DNA of 64,000 bases, from contig CANMQO010000008.1 in assembly GCA_947500055.1 (NCBI GenBank), positions 208,021 through 272,020 of the forward strand. The letters are read 5' to 3'. Below, in pieces: positions 56,013 to 64,000 of this stretch. Below the pieces are notes generated by a model. It ran no database searches. It was given only the letters and a program-made list of their open reading frames with translations, and had not been told where the DNA came from. Source of the stretch: an uncultured Paracoccaceae bacterium. GTDB taxonomy: Bacteria; Pseudomonadota; Alphaproteobacteria; Rhodobacterales; Rhodobacteraceae. How positions within the stretch are numbered: the first letter of the stretch is position 1; every line of letters begins with the position of its first letter. The translations under genes and the position numbers were made by a program.

Positions 56013-56426
56013 ATGACCCCGGAACTGACCGTCCTCACCCTTGCCGCCCTGCTGCAGGGTTTTCAGTTCGTCATCATGGCGGTGCCTGCCAATATTGAAC
56101 TTGGCCCGGGAAAAACCACATCCGCCCGTGATCCCCAGCGTCTGGGCAAGCCGATTGTTGAACAGGTCAGCCCGAAGGTCGGTCGCCTGATCCGGGCCAT
56201 GGACAACCATTTCGAGGCGCTGATCCTGTTCACCATCGCCGTCCTTGTCATCAGCCTGGGTGACAGGAACACCGGGTTAAGTGCCGCCTGCGCATGGACC
56301 TATCTGGCTGCGCGTGTCCTTTATGTCCCGGCTTATTTCTTCGGCTGGGCACCCTGGCGATCCTTGATCTGGCTTGTGGGGTTCCTCTCGACCATGCTCA
56401 TGCTACTGTCATCCCTGATTTCATAA
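56013..56426 (+). CDS. MAPEG family membrane protein
   Basis: 137 aa with four helices. [30 protein letters not shown] and [23 protein letters not shown] match the MAPEG family (membrane glutathione transferase-like), with the conserved RAxxNHFE pattern. Strong AAGGAGG before the ATG. Function unproven; many bacterial members are uncharacterised. Confidence 0.88.
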   Translation: MTPELTVLTLAALLQGFQFVIMAVPANIELGPGKTTSARDPQRLGKPIVEQVSPKVGRLIRAMDNHFEALILFTIAVLVISLGDRNTGLSAACAWTYLAARVLYVPAYFFGWAPWRSLIWLVGFLSTMLMLLSSLIS

Positions 56427-56430
56427 TCCT

Positions 56431-56458
56431 GTCCGACGTTTTGCCGACGCTTGTCCGA
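56431..56458. repeat. second copy of the GTCCGACGTTTTGCCGAC repeat
   Basis: The 18-mer at 56431-56448 is identical to 12226-12243 and is followed by another GTCCGAC at 56453-56459. It is 38 bp before the lpd start, in the only gap between MAPEG and lpd. Confidence 0.6.
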
Positions 56459-56496
56459 CGCAAAGCAGACACCCAAAAACGACCAAAGGAGACCCC

Positions 56497-57885
56497 ATGT
56501 CCAGCTATGACGTTATCGTAATCGGCGCCGGCCCCGGCGGCTATGTCTGCGCTATTCGCTGCGCGCAACTGGGCATGAAAGTGGCCTGCGTCGAAGGGCG
56601 CGAAACCCTTGGTGGCACCTGTCTGAATGTAGGCTGCATTCCATCCAAGGCGATGCTGCATGCCAGCCATATGCTGCATGAGGCGGAACATAATTTTGCG
56701 GATATGGGCCTGAAGGGCAAAACCCCCTCTGTCGATTGGAGACAAATGCTGGCCTATAAGGACAAGACCATTGGCCAGAACACGGCTGGCATCGAATTTC
56801 TTTTCAAAAAGAACAAGATAGACTGGCTCAAGGGCTGGGGCTCCATCCCCGAGACGGGCAAAGTCAAAGTGGGCGATGACCTGCACGAGGCCAAACATAT
56901 CATCATCGCGTCGGGGTCAGAGGCGTCATCGCTGCCCGGAGTTGAGATTGACGAAAAGACCGTTGTGACATCCACCGGCGCGCTTGAATTGCCGAAAATC
57001 CCCAAATCGCTGGTTGTGATTGGCGCAGGTGTGATCGGGCTGGAACTTGGATCGGTTTATGCCCGGCTTGGGGCAGAGGTGCAGGTCATTGAATTCCTTG
57101 ACAATATAACGCCCGGTATGGACGCTGATGTCGCCAAGCAATTCAAACGCATGCTGACCAAACAAGGGCTGAAATTTACCCTCGGTGCCGCTGTCCAAGG
57201 CGTCAGCGTCAAGCGGGGCAAGGCAACGGTTACCTACAAATTGCGGAAGGACGACAGCGAACATGAGATCACGGCCGACACTGTTTTGGTCGCGACAGGT
57301 CGCAAACCCTATACTGATGGGTTGGGCCTGGAAGCTCTTGGCGTTGAAATGTCAGAGCGTGGCCAGATCACGACGGATGCCAGATACGCAACGAATGTTG
57401 ATGGTATCTACGCCATTGGCGACGCAATCGACGGCCCTATGCTGGCCCATAAGGCCGAGGATGAAGGCATGGCTGTTGCCGAAGGCATCGCCGGTCAGCA
57501 TCCGCATGTGAATTACGGTGTGATCCCCGGTGTGATCTATACACACCCGGAGGTCGGCAGCGTCGGCGAAACCGAAGAAACCCTTAAAGAACAAGGGCGT
57601 GCTTATAAGGTTGGCAAGTTTCCCTTCATGGGCAACGCGCGTGCAAAGGCCAATTTTTCAGGCGACGGCTTTGTGAAATTGCTCGTGGATAAGGAAACGG
57701 ACCGCATTCTCGGTGCCCATATCATCGGACCAATGGCAGGCGATCTGATCCATGAAATTTGCGTCGCCATGGAGTTTGGGGCCGCCGCAGAAGATATCGC
57801 ACGCACCTGCCACGCCCACCCCACCTATTCCGAAGCCGTCCGCGAGGCAGCACTGGCTTGCGGCGACGGGGCCATTCACGCCTGA
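56497..57885 (+). CDS. lpd: dihydrolipoyl dehydrogenase (E3)
   Basis: 462 aa. FAD motif [13 protein letters not shown], redox disulfide [14 protein letters not shown] (Cys near 43/48), NAD motif [13 protein letters not shown], and the C-terminal active-site HAHPTYSEA. It reoxidises the lipoyl arm of SucB and possibly other 2-oxo acid dehydrogenases. Its stop is 4 bp from the convergent fatty acid hydroxylase gene. Confidence 0.97.
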   Translation: MSSYDVIVIGAGPGGYVCAIRCAQLGMKVACVEGRETLGGTCLNVGCIPSKAMLHASHMLHEAEHNFADMGLKGKTPSVDWRQMLAYKDKTIGQNTAGIEFLFKKNKIDWLKGWGSIPETGKVKVGDDLHEAKHIIIASGSEASSLPGVEIDEKTVVTSTGALELPKIPKSLVVIGAGVIGLELGSVYARLGAEVQVIEFLDNITPGMDADVAKQFKRMLTKQGLKFTLGAAVQGVSVKRGKATVTYKLRKDDSEHEITADTVLVATGRKPYTDGLGLEALGVEMSERGQITTDARYATNVDGIYAIGDAIDGPMLAHKAEDEGMAVAEGIAGQHPHVNYGVIPGVIYTHPEVGSVGETEETLKEQGRAYKVGKFPFMGNARAKANFSGDGFVKLLVDKETDRILGAHIIGPMAGDLIHEICVAMEFGAAAEDIARTCHAHPTYSEAVREAALACGDGAIHA

Positions 57886-57889
57886 ATGA

Positions 57890-58945
57890 TCAGCCGCGCT
57901 CGGTTTCGTCCTGGCGCGGCTCTTCATTGACGGTCAATGACTTACCGGCCTTCAGCTTTCTGGCAATGTTGCGGAAGGGAAGCGCGTAAAGTTTCCAGAC
58001 CGACGTATATTCCGTCTCTTCCATGCCATAGATGCCAAACTTCACGTCCCGGTTATCATCGGGCATATGATAGGTCCGAAACAGGACGTCCCATAGTGGG
58101 AAGAGAAACGCAAAATTCTTGTCCAGATGATCAGGGTGACAGCTGTGATGCACATGATGGTGGGCCGGTGATGGAAACACCATCGACCAGCGCCCCGGCC
58201 AGCGCAGCCAGATATGTGAATGGCGCAGGTGATAGCCGCCTGCATTGAACAAGAACAGCAGAAGCGGCATCCCCAGGACCGTTGGCATATTGGGCAGATA
58301 GCCCAGCGTCACGTTCACCCCCCCCAGAACAATCCCATAGACCGAACCGATGCCCATCGCATAGGCAACGTTGTCAAACGGGTGTTCGCGAAAGTTCGAG
58401 ATCGGGTGCATGACCTCCGGACTGTGGTGCACCTTGTGAAACTCCCAAAGCAATGGAATCTTGTGCTGCAGGTAGTGGATGTAAAATGCGGTGAAATCGG
58501 TGATCGCAATGACCACAATCATATACAGGACCGAGATCAGGAAATCAGACAGCCCCGGCAGTTCAGACCCTTTGACGACGTCGATCATGCTTGTTCCACC
58601 GGTCACCCAATAGAACACAACGCCCATCGTTGCTGCCGTCAATCCGGCATAGAGGAGCTTGCCGGTAAACTGATTGACGATAAAGAACTTCAGATCCAGC
58701 CAGGCGGAGGCATTGCCCCAGACAGATTTTGGAAAAAGAAACGAGAGGAAACCGCCCGATCTGTCCGATTTCACATCCGACTTATTGCTGCCCAGCCGAT
58801 AGACCCCAAAGGCAAATGCAACAGCACATAACAGATACAGCCAGTAAAGCCGTGCGCCTGAGTCAAACGGCAAGGAAAGCAGTGACCAAAACTGATTGGT
58901 GACAAGCTCAAGAAGCCGTGAAAAGAACCCAGAAATCAATTCCAT
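57890..58945 (-). CDS. sterol desaturase/fatty acid hydroxylase family membrane protein
   Basis: 351 aa with several helices and the di-iron histidine motifs HYLQH, HKVHH and HHHVHH plus HPDHLDKNF, as in the fatty acid hydroxylase superfamily (Pfam FA_hydroxylase). It would hydroxylate or desaturate a lipid at the membrane; in Rhodobacteraceae such enzymes act on carotenoids, sterol-like compounds or ornithine lipids. Start at 58945 is a plain ATG with no strong ribosome site. Confidence 0.88.
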   Translation of the reverse strand: MELISGFFSRLLELVTNQFWSLLSLPFDSGARLYWLYLLCAVAFAFGVYRLGSNKSDVKSDRSGGFLSFLFPKSVWGNASAWLDLKFFIVNQFTGKLLYAGLTAATMGVVFYWVTGGTSMIDVVKGSELPGLSDFLISVLYMIVVIAITDFTAFYIHYLQHKIPLLWEFHKVHHSPEVMHPISNFREHPFDNVAYAMGIGSVYGIVLGGVNVTLGYLPNMPTVLGMPLLLFLFNAGGYHLRHSHIWLRWPGRWSMVFPSPAHHHVHHSCHPDHLDKNFAFLFPLWDVLFRTYHMPDDNRDVKFGIYGMEETEYTSVWKLYALPFRNIARKLKAGKSLTVNEEPRQDETERG

Positions 58946-59155
58946 TACAGTCGGTTATCCATATAGCATCTGCTCTGGCGCGGATTGTACATAACACTGT
59001 GGCAAGAATGGACCCCAATTACGACCTAGGGGTCATTCGCACGCCCGATTATGGCAGAAATGACAATTGCCTCAGACAAACGCGCAAAGTAACACAACTC
59101 CGCCACAATTCTCCAATTTACAAGCGAAGTACCGAGTAAGACGTCTGAGATCTTG

Positions 59156-60040
59156 ATGAAAAACCTGATTGTAGCTTTGCTAGTGCTGGTTGGACTAGGT
59201 GCACCGGCCAACGCCTTCACGCTGGACGATCTCTGGTCGCTCTCGCTGGATGATTTTCGGTCACTTTCGCTGGCCGATCTGACGGTGACCGATCTCGAAT
59301 TCGTAGCCCCTACCGAAATCCCAAGCGGAAATGATGGCAAGATGTCGCTCTGCTACCGCACCCGTGGCGTCCAGATATTCGGCTTTCCTTTGACAGATGA
59401 TGTCCTTGGCTATGTCCTGGCAAGCGATGAATGCACCGGGTCGGAAATCCGCGAGTTCAGCGCAGATCAGATGGAAACCGCACAATCGCTGCAACTGATC
59501 GATGCCAGCATTCCTTCGGTGGCCCATAACAGCTTTGAACGCAATGTGCGGACTTACGGCGTCTTGATCGCAATCGTCCTATTTCTGAGCATGGTAATCG
59601 TGAAAAAGCTCAAATCATTGCTGCGTCTCAACGCCGACGCCCCGATGCGAAAGAAGGCATCAAACCGGATACTGTCCGCCCTGTGTCACGCCGCAAAATG
59701 CGATGGGCTTGTCTCGTCCCGCGAGGCAAGATTGATCAAGCGCACCATGCAACGGCTGGCAAGGCGCGACTATTCGCAGGCCGAGATCATGCGCCTGTCA
59801 GATCGTGTGCATGTCAACCTGAACCCACAGGATTACATCAATTTCGGCAAGGGCCTGCGGGATCGTGAAAAGGACACCATGTTGCTTGGGGTTCTCTACA
59901 TCACCATGGCAGGGGACCGCATGCTCCCGGTCGAATATGAATTCGCAACCAGCCTCGCCCATGGTTTGGGCATCCCGGCGGAAGATTTCCGGCGCGTTCT
60001 GTACGAAGCCTTTGCGGATCGCGAAGCCAACCCCGAATAA
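59156..60040 (+). CDS. membrane protein with C-terminal TerB-like domain
   Basis: 294 aa, start MKNLIVALLVLVGLGAPANAF at 59156. The signal peptide 1-20 is followed by a repeat-like segment (LDDLWSLSLDDFRSLSLADL), a periplasmic domain of about 90 residues with two Cys (SLCYRTRG ... SDECTGS), one membrane helix (about 133-150) and a cytoplasmic TerB-like helical bundle (ILSALCHAAKCDGLVSSREARLIKRTM). TerB is found in tellurite-resistance and DjlA-type proteins. Function unknown. Confidence 0.75.
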   Translation: MKNLIVALLVLVGLGAPANAFTLDDLWSLSLDDFRSLSLADLTVTDLEFVAPTEIPSGNDGKMSLCYRTRGVQIFGFPLTDDVLGYVLASDECTGSEIREFSADQMETAQSLQLIDASIPSVAHNSFERNVRTYGVLIAIVLFLSMVIVKKLKSLLRLNADAPMRKKASNRILSALCHAAKCDGLVSSREARLIKRTMQRLARRDYSQAEIMRLSDRVHVNLNPQDYINFGKGLRDREKDTMLLGVLYITMAGDRMLPVEYEFATSLAHGLGIPAEDFRRVLYEAFADREANPE

Positions 60041-60042
60041 TC

Positions 60043-60693
60043 TCAGCCCTTCAGCATCCGCAAACCTTGCGTGACATCAGTGCGCACGGCCAGGCGCAGA
60101 CCAGGCTCATCCCCCGCCTTCAACGCGGAAAGGATCAGTTTGTGATGGTAAGGCGGGTCCTTGCGGTTCAACCGGCCATAAAGTGCACGCATGGTGGGGC
60201 CCAGCTGCAGCCAGACAGTTTCCGCAATCGCCAGCATGGCCGGGGCCTGCGCGCGCAAATATAGGGTCCGGTGGAATTCAAGATTCATGCGGATATAGCC
60301 GGATGCATCATGGCGCGCGACCATCTGGCTGACCCCTTGGTTGATCGCTTCCAGCCGCTCAAGCAGCGCAAAATGCGCCCGGGGCAAGGCGCGCGACGCA
60401 AGTTCCGGTTCAAGCAAGGCACGCAGGCTCGCCAGCTCCTCAATCCGCTCATTGGTCAGTGCCGGGGTCGAGACGCGGCCCGATGACGACAGGAACAACG
60501 CACCTTCGGCGACGAGGCGGCGCACGGCTTCGCGGGCCGGGGTCATAGAGACATCATAGGCCTTGCCGATGCCACGCAGTGTCAGCGCCTCGGCTGGTCC
60601 GATCTCTCCATGCATGATCCGGGTCCGCAATGCGCGATATACCCGCTCATGCGCAGCAGAGGTTGGATCAACGGGGCGTGGCTGGATAATCAT
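60043..60693 (-). CDS. GntR family (FadR subfamily) transcriptional regulator
   Basis: 216 aa, start MIIQPRPVDPTSAAHERVYRALRTRIM at 60693. The winged helix (16-75) has RGIGKAYDVSMTPAREAVRRLVAEGAL. The C-terminal FCD domain carries the metal/ligand residues in MNLEFHRTLY and HHKLILSALKAGD. FadR-type regulators respond to organic acids. No catabolic genes are adjacent, so its target is not evident. Confidence 0.88.
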   Translation of the reverse strand: MIIQPRPVDPTSAAHERVYRALRTRIMHGEIGPAEALTLRGIGKAYDVSMTPAREAVRRLVAEGALFLSSSGRVSTPALTNERIEELASLRALLEPELASRALPRAHFALLERLEAINQGVSQMVARHDASGYIRMNLEFHRTLYLRAQAPAMLAIAETVWLQLGPTMRALYGRLNRKDPPYHHKLILSALKAGDEPGLRLAVRTDVTQGLRMLKG

Positions 60694-60724
60694 GGGGTAT
60701 TTGTGGGCAGCAACTCTGGCCGCG

Positions 60725-61414
60725 TCAATCGCCGAAATCCACCCGATAGAGTTGATCGCCATTGTCGCGCAGCCAGTTCCGATATGCGGGATAATCCGGC
60801 ATCAGCCGGGCGACAACGGCCCAGAATGCAGGTGAATGGTTCATCTCGACCAGATGCGCCACCTCATGGGCGGCCACATAGCGCAGGACCTCAGGCGGGG
60901 CCATGATCAGCCGCCAGGAATACATCAGCGCCCCCTGACTGGAGCACGAACCCCAGCGGGACCGTGTGTCGCGCAGTGTCAGCCGGGAATAGGCGCGGTC
61001 CAGGGTCGCAGCAAATTCATCCGATGCCGCGGCAAGCGCGTCGCGCGCGCGAGCCTTCAACAGTGCCCTGACGCGCGGTCCCGCCCTATCGGCTGCGCGC
61101 AACACAATCCGGTCATTGAAGAGCCGCGCAGGAACACTTGCATCATGTGTTACGGGAATCAGTTGCCCCTGATACATGACGCTGCCACCGATCCGTACCG
61201 GGATCACCGGGGCAATTTGCCCCAAATGGCCACGCAACCAATCCTCGCGGGCCTCAAGGAATGCAACACCCTCTCGCGCCGGCGCATGCTGTGGCATGGT
61301 CAACGTCACCCGGCCATCCAGACGGGAAATGCGCAAAGACAACCGTTTAGCCCGACCAGAGCGACGTAAAGTGACCTCAATCGGGGGGTTGCCTTTAAGG
61401 GTATGCCGGCCCAT
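60725..61414 (-). CDS. M48/YgjP-type metallopeptidase (DUF45)
   Basis: 229 aa, ATG 61414 (a TTG at 61420 is also in frame). The YgjP domain has the zinc motif HEVAHLVEMNHSPAFW with a third ligand downstream, and the conserved RSRWGSCSSQGALMYSWRLIMAPPEVLRYVAAHE block. It is predicted to be a cytoplasmic metalloprotease; substrates are unknown. Confidence 0.9.
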   Translation of the reverse strand: MGRHTLKGNPPIEVTLRRSGRAKRLSLRISRLDGRVTLTMPQHAPAREGVAFLEAREDWLRGHLGQIAPVIPVRIGGSVMYQGQLIPVTHDASVPARLFNDRIVLRAADRAGPRVRALLKARARDALAAASDEFAATLDRAYSRLTLRDTRSRWGSCSSQGALMYSWRLIMAPPEVLRYVAAHEVAHLVEMNHSPAFWAVVARLMPDYPAYRNWLRDNGDQLYRVDFGD

Positions 61415-61525
61415 ATCCAACTACTCATATTCTGAAGTGCCAAAGGCTTTGACACGCCCCGCTGCTTATGGCAGTTGGCACCGATCACCCGCAAGGGTCC
61501 GAGCAAGATTTTGAAGGGATAGCCT

Positions 61526-61852
61526 ATGCCTAAGGAAGAGTGGGGCACAAAGCGCCTTTGCCCCGAAACCGGCAAACGCTTTTACGACCTGAACGCAACA
61601 CCGATCATCAGCCCCTATACCGGGAATGAGGTGACAATCGATACGTCCAAGACCCGTACCATGGTCGCCGACGCCGAGGACGCGCAGACCAAAAAGATGA
61701 AAGAGGCCGACGACGACGACGATCTGGTGCTCGACGATGATGACGACAGCGACGATGTCGACCTTGGCGATGACGTGTTGGAAGACGATGACGACGATGA
61801 CACCGTGTCGCTTGACGAATTGGCTGATGTCACAACCAACGACGACGAATAA
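61526..61852 (+). CDS. TIGR02300 family protein with acidic tail
   Basis: 108 aa. The conserved head (PKEEWGTKRLCPETGKRFYDLNATPIISPYTG, residues 2-32, resembling a half zinc ribbon with one CP) is followed by an Asp-rich disordered tail (60-95). It belongs to the alphaproteobacterial family TIGR02300 of unknown function. Confidence 0.92.
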   Translation: MPKEEWGTKRLCPETGKRFYDLNATPIISPYTGNEVTIDTSKTRTMVADAEDAQTKKMKEADDDDDLVLDDDDDSDDVDLGDDVLEDDDDDDTVSLDELADVTTNDDE

Positions 61853-61862
61853 AGCGTATTGA

Positions 61863-61891
61863 ACGGCCGATTTCCACTTGATCTCGGCCGT
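61863..61891 (+). terminator. hairpin after the TIGR02300 gene
   Basis: ACGGCCGA (61863-61870) pairs with TCGGCCGT (61884-61891); 13-base loop, no T-run. It lies 10 bp after the stop and upstream of the tRNA gene. Confidence 0.4.
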
Positions 61892-61956
61892 CTGGCTGCA
61901 TAGACAGCACCTCGCGGCAGAAACGCTGCACCCGGGCGGCAACAGCCGCCTCTGAT

Positions 61957-62032
<76 letters not shown>

Positions 62033-62084
62033 TTTGCCCTCATACCCCTTTTTCTGTTGATTTACAGAGCTTTCAGAGCCACAT

Positions 62085-62111
62085 ATTGGTCAGCATGCAT
62101 TGGTCAGCATG
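62085..62111. repeat. 13-bp tandem direct repeat upstream of the integrase gene
   Basis: ATTGGTCAGCATG occurs at 62085-62097 and again at 62099-62111, period 14 bp, between the tRNA and the integrase ATG. Arm-type binding sites of phage-like integrases have this form and location. Confidence 0.55.
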
Positions 62112-62127
62112 AGAGGCACCGGCCCCA

Positions 62128-63516
62128 ATGGCAGGTAAAAGCAGCAAGGGAAGTGAACGCCTATTGTCCCTCAGGGGCAACGTTTGGTGGTTCCGTCAAC
62201 AGGTCCCTAAGGCTGTCCATGAGATCACCGGCGGGTCCAAGTTCCTCCTCATCAATCTTCGCACGCCCGATATTGCCGAAGCGAAGAACCGCAGGAATGA
62301 GCTAGAGGCTGTCACAAGGTTACAATTTCAGCAGATCAGGGCATTCAAGCGAGCGGCCCTCTCAATCCCCGGATGGTCCCAAGAGGTCACCTCAGCATCC
62401 CTTTCGCCTGCCGAACGGGGCACCCTAGCAAGAGCCGCTATCGAGAATGCAGATGATGCACCTGATGATGACGGCGGACTGTCGCCCTTAGACTTAGCTG
62501 TCATTGCCGCTGAACAGGAAGCCGACAACCTCAAGCCCGCCCAGCGCAAAGCCTTCGAAGATGCCAAGGCGGGGCGTGTTCACATCACCCATTACTTGGA
62601 CGCCTATCTGGCCTCTGCCGGTCTCGCTCCCAAGACAACCAATGAACGGCGAGGATTGATTGGTAGGTTCGAGACATGGTGTGTCGAAAAGGGAATCAAG
62701 TTGGACAGCGTAGATCGGCGGCTTGCTGGTCGGTACGTCTCAGAGATGATTGACCCGATGCACCCTGAGACCCAACGCAAGCATCTCACAGCGCTGCGGG
62801 CATATTGGAAGTACATGGGCCGTAGGGGGCACGTTAAGGTCCCTGCTGGCGAGACTGTTAGGTCAGGCTGGCCATGGAATGATCAACAGCTTGAGAAGGC
62901 CGGTAAGAGGGCAGAGCGTGGTGCGAGAGATACTGAACGGCCCTTCACTGACGATGAGGTCAGGAAACTGCTCCACGCCCCCTTCCCCATGCGGCCTGAA
63001 TGGGAAGATTTGATGCGCGATGTCCTCATGATCAGCCTACTGTCGGGAATGCGGCAAGCCGAAGTGCTGACGCTTTGGGTTGAGGAAGTCCGTGATGATG
63101 TATTCGACATTCAACAAGGCAAGACCGATGCGGCTGCCCGTAGGGTGCCCGTTCACCCTGCCCTTCAGGAGATCGTTAGCAGGCGCTTGAAGGGGAAAGG
63201 TCCCAAAGACTGGTTGTTCCATGAGGTACAGCATGAACGAGACCCGGGCGACACTTTCGGGAAACGGTTCAAGCGATTCCGTGAGGCCGTAGGTGTCGAT
63301 GACAGGCGTGACGGTGTGCGTAGGTCACTGGTCAATTTCCATTCGGCAAGGCGGTGGTTCACCACAAAGGCAAGGCATGCGGGTCAGCAAAGAGAGACCA
63401 TAGCGGACGTCATAGGGCACCGCCCCGACAAACAGGACGTCACCTTCGGGGTCTATGCTAGGGGAGCCTCAGAGGACCAGAAACGGGCATGTGTGGGGGC
63501 TGTTGAGTTGCCCTGA
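62128..63516 (+). CDS. int: tyrosine site-specific integrase of a genomic island or prophage
   Basis: 462 aa. The N-terminal half holds an arm-binding/SAM-like core-binding domain (KTTNERRGLIGRFETWC). The catalytic C-terminal half has R309 (SGMRQAEV), H405-x-x-R408 (HSARRW), H431 (IGHRP) and nucleophile Y443 (FGVYARG), all intact. Codon use includes more AGG and GGG than the core genes. It lies just downstream of tRNA-Ala, the usual setting for an integrated element. Confidence 0.92.
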   Translation: MAGKSSKGSERLLSLRGNVWWFRQQVPKAVHEITGGSKFLLINLRTPDIAEAKNRRNELEAVTRLQFQQIRAFKRAALSIPGWSQEVTSASLSPAERGTLARAAIENADDAPDDDGGLSPLDLAVIAAEQEADNLKPAQRKAFEDAKAGRVHITHYLDAYLASAGLAPKTTNERRGLIGRFETWCVEKGIKLDSVDRRLAGRYVSEMIDPMHPETQRKHLTALRAYWKYMGRRGHVKVPAGETVRSGWPWNDQQLEKAGKRAERGARDTERPFTDDEVRKLLHAPFPMRPEWEDLMRDVLMISLLSGMRQAEVLTLWVEEVRDDVFDIQQGKTDAAARRVPVHPALQEIVSRRLKGKGPKDWLFHEVQHERDPGDTFGKRFKRFREAVGVDDRRDGVRRSLVNFHSARRWFTTKARHAGQQRETIADVIGHRPDKQDVTFGVYARGASEDQKRACVGAVELP

Positions 63517-63548
63517 GGGGGTGTGATCGGTGTTGCAATATCTTCGCA

Positions 63549-63848
63549 TCAATCACCCTCCTCACCTATCAATCCGAAGTATTCTTTGTCAACACTATCC
63601 CATTTACTCGTCTGTTGAAGGCACTTAAGGCAGACGTAATTTGCCGAAGACTCATCTTTGTTATTTAAATCAAATTTCCTTTCTGGTTCACGAGCACGTA
63701 GAATGCCTGTTCTTTTGTTACATTCAGGACAAATGAGTGTGTCAGCTCTGTCTTCATCGTTCCTTGGCAAGTTCTGTTCAAACATTTCATTATATTTTTG
63801 AACAACGGTATGTAAATCTTGCTCATGTTGGTATAGCTTTGGAAGCAT
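63549..63848 (-). CDS. zinc-ribbon protein, AT-rich island cargo (5' end uncertain)
   Basis: 99 aa from ATG 63848. A four-Cys zinc ribbon is formed by CPECNKR (41-44) and CLKCLQQ (about 73-76). The N-terminal part is helical and charged. GC is far below the core genes. The same frame stays open upstream to 63932 with plausible coding sequence (KTRIAKIEYEITEVGAQKYE) but no ATG, GTG or TTG, so either an ATT start at 63923 is used or the 5' end was lost at the junction with the sequence near 63935. Function unknown. Confidence 0.6.
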   Translation of the reverse strand: MLPKLYQHEQDLHTVVQKYNEMFEQNLPRNDEDRADTLICPECNKRTGILRAREPERKFDLNNKDESSANYVCLKCLQQTSKWDSVDKEYFGLIGEEGD

Positions 63849-63874
63849 TTCATACTTCTGAGCACCTACTTCAG

Positions 63875-64000
63875 TTATTTCATATTCAATCTTTGCAATT
63901 CGTGTCTTTGGAAGTATGCTAATCTGGACCTGTCACGTTTTGATGCCGCTCCAAGTGCTCGTTTAGGCCACTTCCTTTCGAAGGCGACCGGGCTTTTCCA
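63875..64000 (-). mobile_element. possible C-terminal end of an IS3-type transposase (cut by window edge)
   Basis: On the minus strand the window edge reads in frame WKSPVAFERKWPKRALGAAS, with high-GC codons, and closes at a TAA at 63875. SPVAFE-type endings are typical of IS3-family OrfB. The sharp composition change near 63935 fits an IS end. Too little is visible to name the element. Confidence 0.35.

Overview
The window looks like a chromosomal segment (roughly 58-60% GC by eye) of a marine Rhodobacteraceae bacterium, Roseobacter group. The grounds are a complete TCA-cycle block in alphaproteobacterial order (sdhCDAB, mdh, sucC, sucD, sucA, sucB, lpd), ethylmalonyl-CoA pathway genes (ccr, ecm, mesaconyl-CoA hydratase, an Mcl2-type malyl-CoA thioesterase), a luxR-luxI quorum-sensing pair, and alphaproteobacterial families such as TIGR02186, TIGR02300, an HvrA/H-NS-like protein and an NnrU-family protein. 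The genus cannot be fixed from the sequence alone.

Layout. 1-2.0 kb: partial WYL regulator, VOC protein, hydroxypyruvate-isomerase-like protein, small membrane protein. 2.1-12.0 kb: an HTH regulator divergent from a catabolic/uptake operon (CocE/NonD hydrolase, Tat-exported family-5 binding protein, DppBCDF-like ABC transporter, YtcJ-like amidohydrolase). 12.0-17.5 kb: class IV aminotransferase, AbrB-family membrane protein, UspA, a small secreted protein, then nfu-tsaB-rimI with overlapping ends. 17.6-23.8 kb: a nucleoside ABC transporter (BMP lipoprotein family, ATPase, two permeases) with a purine nucleoside phosphorylase, a 44-codon leader ORF and an unidentified 140-aa gene. 23.9-27.8 kb: TSUP exporter, TIGR02186 protein, SDR, RecD-like helicase. 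27.8-29.6 kb: luxI and luxR with lux-box-like and CtrA-box-like sites. 29.7-36.9 kb: ccr, acyltransferase, ecm, H-NS-like protein, deoD, aldo/keto reductase. 36.9-46.6 kb: sdh operon, mesaconyl-CoA hydratase/Mcl2 operon, TSUP protein, mdh. 46.6-57.9 kb: glycosyltransferase and the suc-lpd operon with several small envelope genes inserted. 57.9-61.9 kb: fatty acid hydroxylase, TerB-domain protein, GntR regulator, YgjP metalloprotease, TIGR02300 protein. 61.96-64 kb: tRNA-Ala(GGC) followed by a tyrosine integrase and AT-rich cargo, the left end of a genomic island.

How the genes work together. C2 and butyrate-type carbon can enter through crotonyl-CoA (Ccr), be rearranged by Ecm, pass the mesaconyl-CoA hydratase and Mcl2 steps to malate, and feed the TCA enzymes encoded alongside. 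The sdh and suc operons share an unusual 37-bp operator (two GTGATCAC palindromes exactly 21 bp apart), with a half-site before mdh. This is the best candidate here for an undescribed regulon. The quorum-sensing locus carries two perfect TTAA-N7-TTAA boxes, one before the luxR transcription unit and one before luxI, next to a lux-box-like dyad, which suggests wiring to the CtrA system.
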